From Xestospongia muta (lineage: Eukaryota; Porifera; Demospongiae; Haplosclerida; Petrosiidae): a stretch of 64,000 nt of DNA. Positions within the stretch are counted from its first letter, which is position 1. Each line of letters opens with the position of its first letter. Below are positions 58,841-64,000 of this stretch, piece by piece. A program made the translations under genes and the position numbers. The stretch covers positions 6,714,920-6,778,919 of the forward strand of contig OY848923.1 in assembly GCA_963693285.1 (NCBI GenBank), given 5' to 3'. Under the pieces are notes generated by a model. It was not told where the DNA came from and searched no databases. It was given only the letters and a program-made list of their open reading frames with translations.

Positions 58841-59329
58841 TTTATATTGTATGTAAGGACCCACTTTATACTGTAATAATTCGTATATGCATTGTGTTTT
58901 GTCTATGAGCAGAATGTCTGGCTTCAATAGCTATAGTAAAAACTGTACTTTATATGATTTTACCTTTTGTAAAGCTTTCAAAAGAGAGGATTGTTCTTTT
59001 TTAACATCATATTTGAAGTGACAGACTATATCCACAACAATAACTAAACAAAGAATAATAGCTACAAACTAATGCATTATGTATAATCTGTACCTTTAGC
59101 TGATGAAACTAGCAAAAAATTGGTCCCACCTGGTACTGTATGGAGTATATTGAATGTGTTTAGACTATATGGAGTATATTTAATGTGTTTAGACTGATCA
59201 GATGTTGTACTTCTTTGCTCTCTGCCATAATGATTGTTGCACTGTCTACAAAAATTTAGCACACTGTTACACTGCCTTATATATAAAGCAGTCAGTGCAT
59301 TACATGTACAAAATATAGATTATATATAC

Positions 59330-59362
<33 letters not shown>

Positions 59363-60835
59363 TATATACCTTATAAGGTAACCATTGTCCACTTTTTATT
59401 GTGTGAAGAGGCCCACTATTATATCGTGCATTCTATCTTATCTACCAGATTGTCATGTAAACCACTGAAATAATTGGTTATTTTAACTGATTATGTTTTA
59501 ACATCAATGATCATTCTTTTGTCTAACTAATAAGACTTTAAACAGAATCTTTATGACTGTGACAATGAACTGTATGACATCATGTACACAATTAGTATGT
59601 GTATATTTTGAAAAGTTTGATTTATATAAATTTCAGCATCTCATTCTGTATTATGTATCCAATTCAACCAATTGACATCAATTTATTTTTACAATGATAA
59701 TTATACTACCATGTTTTGATAGCATTTGATGATATCTCTAAAACACCCCACTTGTCACTCTCAGACTTGTGTTGTGGTATGATTATGTGCAGAGAAACAA
59801 ATAATATAATTATTTGTTTCAAGGATAAACAAATAATTATATTAACAGAACAAAAACGTACGGTGACAAACAGATAAAGAAATACAATATTATATTTGCA
59901 CATGTAGTGTGAACTTTTCAACATTACTGTAATAAATTACTACAAGCAACAGCACACTAGACTTTCCTTAGATATAAACTTTGATGGTGTGAAAATAAAA
60001 TTCTTAAAGGTCTCATGTCCTACAACATAAGCACTTGTTACACAATCAATAGTGGCTGTTACCACTGAATGAACACAATAGATAACACCTTATTGAATAG
60101 TCATTTCTTAAAGTGCACAAATTATAATTTTGTAGTAACTATAGCAATTGAAACAGTATTACTTTATATGAGACATTAAACTATTACACTAGTACTACTG
60201 TCAATAGTAAATTACTATAATACCATTACACTACTGTCAGTAGTATATTACTATATGAAAACGTTGTGATGCTTACAACCTCTCAGTTACTTATCATGTA
60301 TTGGATGTTAATTGAATGAACATTGATTGGACAAATTAACCAATCCATTTGAACATAAATATAAAAATCTCAAATATTCATATGTTAATGATTTCATTAT
60401 TACCCAAATATTTTGACAAAAAGGAAAGAATCTTTCCTAAAGTACTAATAACAATCTCAAATGAATTTAATTTATCTTTTAGAAATATAGAAACAATATA
60501 CTATACATGCTAGACACTAATAAATTGAGTCAGCTAAACACACATGACTAAATATATAACTTTAATCTTCAATGTGGTGGCATAACTCTATAAAAAGGTC
60601 ATTATAATTATTTGATATTGAAAAGATACATACTTACATATAATCACGACCAAAATATCACATTTTCATATCGCATATATCACTTGATTAGTATGTCATT
60701 CACCATCCATATAAGAAGACCCTTTTGATCATTCAATTCACATTTCTTGTATTATTTGATTATTAATTCTTTCATAACCCAATTATCACTTATAATATAT
60801 ATGTATCCAGATTTTATTTAAACGGTTCATAATCA

Positions 60836-63092
60836 CCAATCCATTTGAATATAAATCAAAGAATCTTAAAAATGTTAAAGTTATTTCATTGTTATTGAAA
60901 TAGGTTTGTCAAAAAAGACATCTTCACAATGATTTCTAATATATCAAAATAATACCTTATAAGGTAAGCATGCCCCTCTTTATACTGTGTGAAGAGGCCC
61001 ACTTTATGATGTTCTGTAATATATCAACACTTATTATAATTAGTCTATAGAACATTCTAGAACAGAATTAGACAACAGAACCAGACACCTATTCATGTGT
61101 ACGGAAGCTGAAGGTGGACATCCAAATCTATTTCGAATTTCATATACTCTTCTTTGAAGTTTGCCAAACATTTGCAATTCTACTTTGCAGCTTTCCAAAA
61201 CATTCAAATTCCAATTCTATTTTCTATCCTTCAATGGAATAGTTAACAACTAGAATCCTATAACCCCACCCCAATTAGAAACATGTCGCTTCGCTCCATT
61301 CTAAGGGACAGCTCGCGGTGCTTGCGCTTCACGCTTTACTTCAATGAGTGATGGAAAGTAGATTTGGAATTGGATGTCCGCCTTCAGCTTCCGTACATGT
61401 GGGTAATGGACAATTAACACTTGTTATAGTTAGTCTACAGAAGATCTAGAATATCATAATTGTATCCATTATCTGTGAATGAATAGTCAATTCATAGTAC
61501 ATTAAATGGTACTGTGTAATAGTACTGGTATTATGTATTTCCACAGTATGGAGTGGGTTATGATTACCTTATAAGGTAATCATGGCCCACTTTATACTGT
61601 GTGAAGAGCTCATTATATATCGATCTTATCTATATCTGGTTCTCATGTAAACTATTGAAATAATTAAATGTACAAGATATATATATATATATATATATAG
61701 AGTGAGTGGGCCATGATTACCTTATAAGTTAATCATGACCCACTTTATACTGTAATAATTCGTATATGCATTGTGTTTTGTTTGTGAGCAGAATGTCTGG
61801 CTTCAAGAGCTATAGTAAAAACTGTACTTTATATGATTTTACCTTTTATAAAGCTTTCAAAAGAGAGGATTATTCTTCTTTATCATCACATTTGAAGTGA
61901 CAGACTATATCCACAACAATAACTAAACAAAGAATAATAGCTACAAACCAATGCATTATGTATAATCTGGACCTTTAGCAGATGAAACTAGCAAAAAATT
62001 GGTCCCACCTGGTACTGTATATTTCCCTGAACCAGTATGGAGTACATTTAATGAATTTAGACAGATCAACCAATTGACATCAATTTATTTTTACAACGAT
62101 AATTATACTACCATGTTTTGATAGCATTTGATGATATCTCTAAAACACCCCACTTGTCACACTCAGACTGGTGTTATGGTATGATTATGTGCAGAGAAAG
62201 GTGACAATTTATCTCTTTTTCCATTTGTACTTTCATTCCAACATACAATGTTTCAAGGATAAACAAATAATTATATTAACAGAACAAAAAAGTACGGTGA
62301 CAAACAGATAAAGAAATACAATATTATATTTGCACATGTAGTGTGAACTTTTCAACATTACTGTAATAAATTACTACAAGCAACAAGACACTAGACTTTC
62401 CTTAGATATAAACTTTGATGGTGTGAAAATAAAATTCTTAAAGGTCTCATGTCCTACAACATAAGCACTTGTTACACAATCAATAGTGGCTGTTACCACT
62501 GAGTGAACACAATAGATAACACCTTATTGAATAGTCATTTCTTAAAGTGCACAAATTATAATTTTGTAGTAACTATAGCAATTGAAACAGTATTACTTTA
62601 TATGAGACATTAAACTATTACATTAGTACTACTGTCAATAGTAAATTATTATAATACCATTACACTACTGTCAGTAGTATATTACTATATGAAAACGTTG
62701 TGATGCTTACAACCTCTCAGTTACTTATCATGTATTGTATGTTAATTGAATGAACATTGATTGGACAAATTAACCAATCCATTCAAACATAAATATAAAA
62801 ATCTCAAATATTCATATGTTAATGATTTCATTATTACCCAAATATTTTGGCAAAAAAAGGAAAGAATATTTCCTAAAGTACGAATAACAATCTCAAATGA
62901 ATTTAATTTATCTTTTAGAAATATAGAAAGAATATACTATACATGCCAGACACTAATAAATTGAGTCAGCTAAACACACATGACAAAATATATCATTTTA
63001 ATCTTCAATGTGGTGGCATAACTCTATAAAAAGGTCATTATAATTATTTGATATTGAAAGGATACATACTTACATATAATCACGACCAAAAT
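60836..63092. repeat. Segmental duplication, unit 2
   Basis: Copy of 57905-60659 lacking about 500 bp that corresponds to 59130-59640 of unit 1. It runs into the last exon of CP-D, so the duplication boundary lies within a CP 3' end. Microsatellite (TA)n at 61677-61700. Confidence 0.82.
61842..62075 (-). pseudogene. Relic CP exons 1-2 in duplication unit 2
   Basis: The minus strand near 62070-61973 keeps KYTVPGGTNFLLVSSAK without the 29-bp duplication seen in CP-C, so it shows the older state. The exon-2 relic (about 61923-61843, VVDIVCHFKCDDKEE) has two stops, and the exon-1 donor is still GT. Confidence 0.72.
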
Positions 63093-64000
63093 ATAGACTT
63101 ATGTTCAAGTAAACATTTTCGACAGTTATTTCTACTCCCAATATTTGACAATCGAATCCAATCAGTTGTGAGTCAGGAGGTGAGACAGTGTGAGGAATAG
63201 ATTCTACCTCATACACATGATAAACAATTGGCTGTGGAGATGTTGACTGATAAGTCTATGGTATGTAGAAAAACAAGTAATAATATATAGTTTCTTCTCT
63301 AATGATGTACTTGTTGTAGAAAGTCAGCAATGTTATCAGTGTTGAAAAGTGAGGTGTCTCTTATTTTAAAATAGCATATCAAATACACTGTCAATAATGG
63401 ATTGACTCTCATGTCTATAAAAATAAAATAAACATTGTTCTTAAAACATTAAATTTAGAGGAAAGCCTACAAAAACAATAGTGTGTCAAAACTTAAATCA
63501 ATTTCTTAAATAGAAAAGATTACCATGTATAATTTATATATACATATCTAACACATCTTGAAGAGACATATGTACATGTGTGATAGAAATCTGTCAATGC
63601 TGTTTATTTTCAATTATCACATTAAAATGTCATGAGAAGGATTAGTGACATTTACTGTTTTAGTACACTCGGTATAGAAGTGACTGAGTATACTCAAAGT
63701 GGTTGTTTTATAAATTATATTAGTCTACATATTAGATTGTACATAAAGGATACATGCTAATTCAAATATTTAATAATTACAAATCATTACCTCTTTTTAA
63801 TATAAAAGGAGAAACATTAGCTGTAAAGACATCGACATCCTCTACATGTGTATAACTCAATGTAACATCTTCTGTTGTAGCATAAACTTGACAACGCTTC
63901 TCCTGACTCTCATCATCTATAGAGATAGTATAAAATATATGTATAAATTTTTTACACTATATCGTGTGTTATCAATAAAATTTTTGAGCTCACCATCGGA
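63070..64000 (-). CDS. CP-D: CP-family gene, 3' part only
   Basis: Exons 63994 to beyond the window edge, 63916-63791, 63414-63311 and 63255-63070; phases 1, 1, 0, all with GT-AG borders. They encode the module starting DESQEKRCQVYATTEDVTLS, then PLLTVYLICYFKIRDTSLFN...IADFLQQ, then a last exon with PPDSQLIGFDCQILGVEITV ending YFGRDYM and TAA. These match exons 4-7 of CP-A and the decayed CP-C in order and phase. All visible exons are open. The N-terminal half lies past the window, so completeness cannot be judged. Confidence 0.68.

Larger units (their letters stand above)
55643..59228 (-). pseudogene. CP-C: decayed CP-family gene
   Basis: Recognisable exons: 59228-59094 (MAESKEVQHLISLN, VPGGTNFLLVSSAK), 59043-58964 (VIVVDIVCHFKYDV...LLKALQK), about 57300-57200 (MIIDVKTSNYFSGLHENLVE, decayed 5' part), 56609-56509 (KVTITSNRIILYLSD), 56426-56304 (ESQEKRCQVFSTTEDVKLSY), 55920-55829 (YLTMYFSVTDISLFNTDTIA) and about 55755-55643 (ends RHHDYM, TAA). 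Lesions: a 29-bp tandem duplication in exon 1 that shifts the frame, stops in exon 3, a TA-microsatellite where exon 5 should have its AG acceptor, GC instead of GT after 55829, and a deletion of about 65 bp plus lost acceptor in the last exon. A foldback element sits between exons 3 and 4. Exon order and phases match CP-A. Confidence 0.72.
57905..60659. repeat. Segmental duplication, unit 1
   Basis: Aligned with 60836-63092 in the same order: the CCTTATAAGG palindromes, the foldback at 58.2 kb, CP exon-1/exon-2 relics, the hydrophobic exon-like block near 59950-60080 and the repeat of about 250 bp. It ends in a remnant of a CP last exon (ATAATCACGACCAAAATAT at about 60640-60658). Apart from these, I see no gene in 59263-60659; a CP exon-3 relic lies near 59445-59560. 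Confidence 0.82.

Overview
The window looks like nuclear DNA of an early-branching animal, most likely a demosponge of the Amphimedon type. The support is AT-rich sequence, short GT-AG introns, a TKL-like kinase fused to kelch repeats, death-effector domains (DEDs) and many foldback elements. The species call is inference. Gene models were built by hand from open frames, splice-site phase and comparison between the many internal paralogues; no database was searched.

Left part (1-14.6 kb): a broken 3' part of dihydropyrimidine dehydrogenase (DPYD), then an intact kelch / coiled-coil / kinase gene (KK1). These are followed by relics of the same two genes (a loose KK exon 5 and a loose DPYD last exon) and a second kelch gene (KK2) whose kinase half has decayed. 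This is a tandem duplication of a DPYD-KK unit.

Central and right part (15.8-64 kb): a cluster built from two gene families that nearly always occur as a tail-to-tail pair. I call them DTM and CP. DTM genes encode two N-terminal DEDs, a transmembrane helix, a Cys- and N-glycosylation-rich ectodomain and usually a second transmembrane helix. CP genes encode intracellular-looking modular proteins of unknown fold, with conserved exon phases. The pairs are: CP-F // DTM0 (15.8-20.1 kb, with an unrelated multipass membrane gene between them), CP-E1 // DTM relic (22.3-25.6), CP-E2 // DTM1 (26.1-30.0), DTM2 // CP-A (32.1-37.3), truncated DTM2' // CP-B (43.7-46.8) and DTM3 // CP-C (49.1-59.2), followed by partial CP-D (63.1-64.0). 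Left of about 31 kb the CP gene is on + and DTM on -; to the right this reverses, so the cluster is mirror-symmetric around the DTM1/DTM2 divergent promoter region. The likely picture is membrane-anchored DED receptors with a co-duplicated partner family, expanding and decaying by birth and death; any immune, allorecognition or cell-death role is inference.

Mobile DNA breaks up the right half. There is a truncated Ty3/gypsy-like element with integrase upstream of reverse transcriptase, lying between two oppositely oriented 18-bp minisatellites. There is also an inverted-repeat element carrying a YqaJ-like nuclease fragment, and an intact 618-residue transposase-like gene with terminal inverted repeats and a probable 4-bp target duplication. 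Several foldback/MITE families and a 2.3-2.7 kb tandem duplication of decayed CP exons make up most of the rest.
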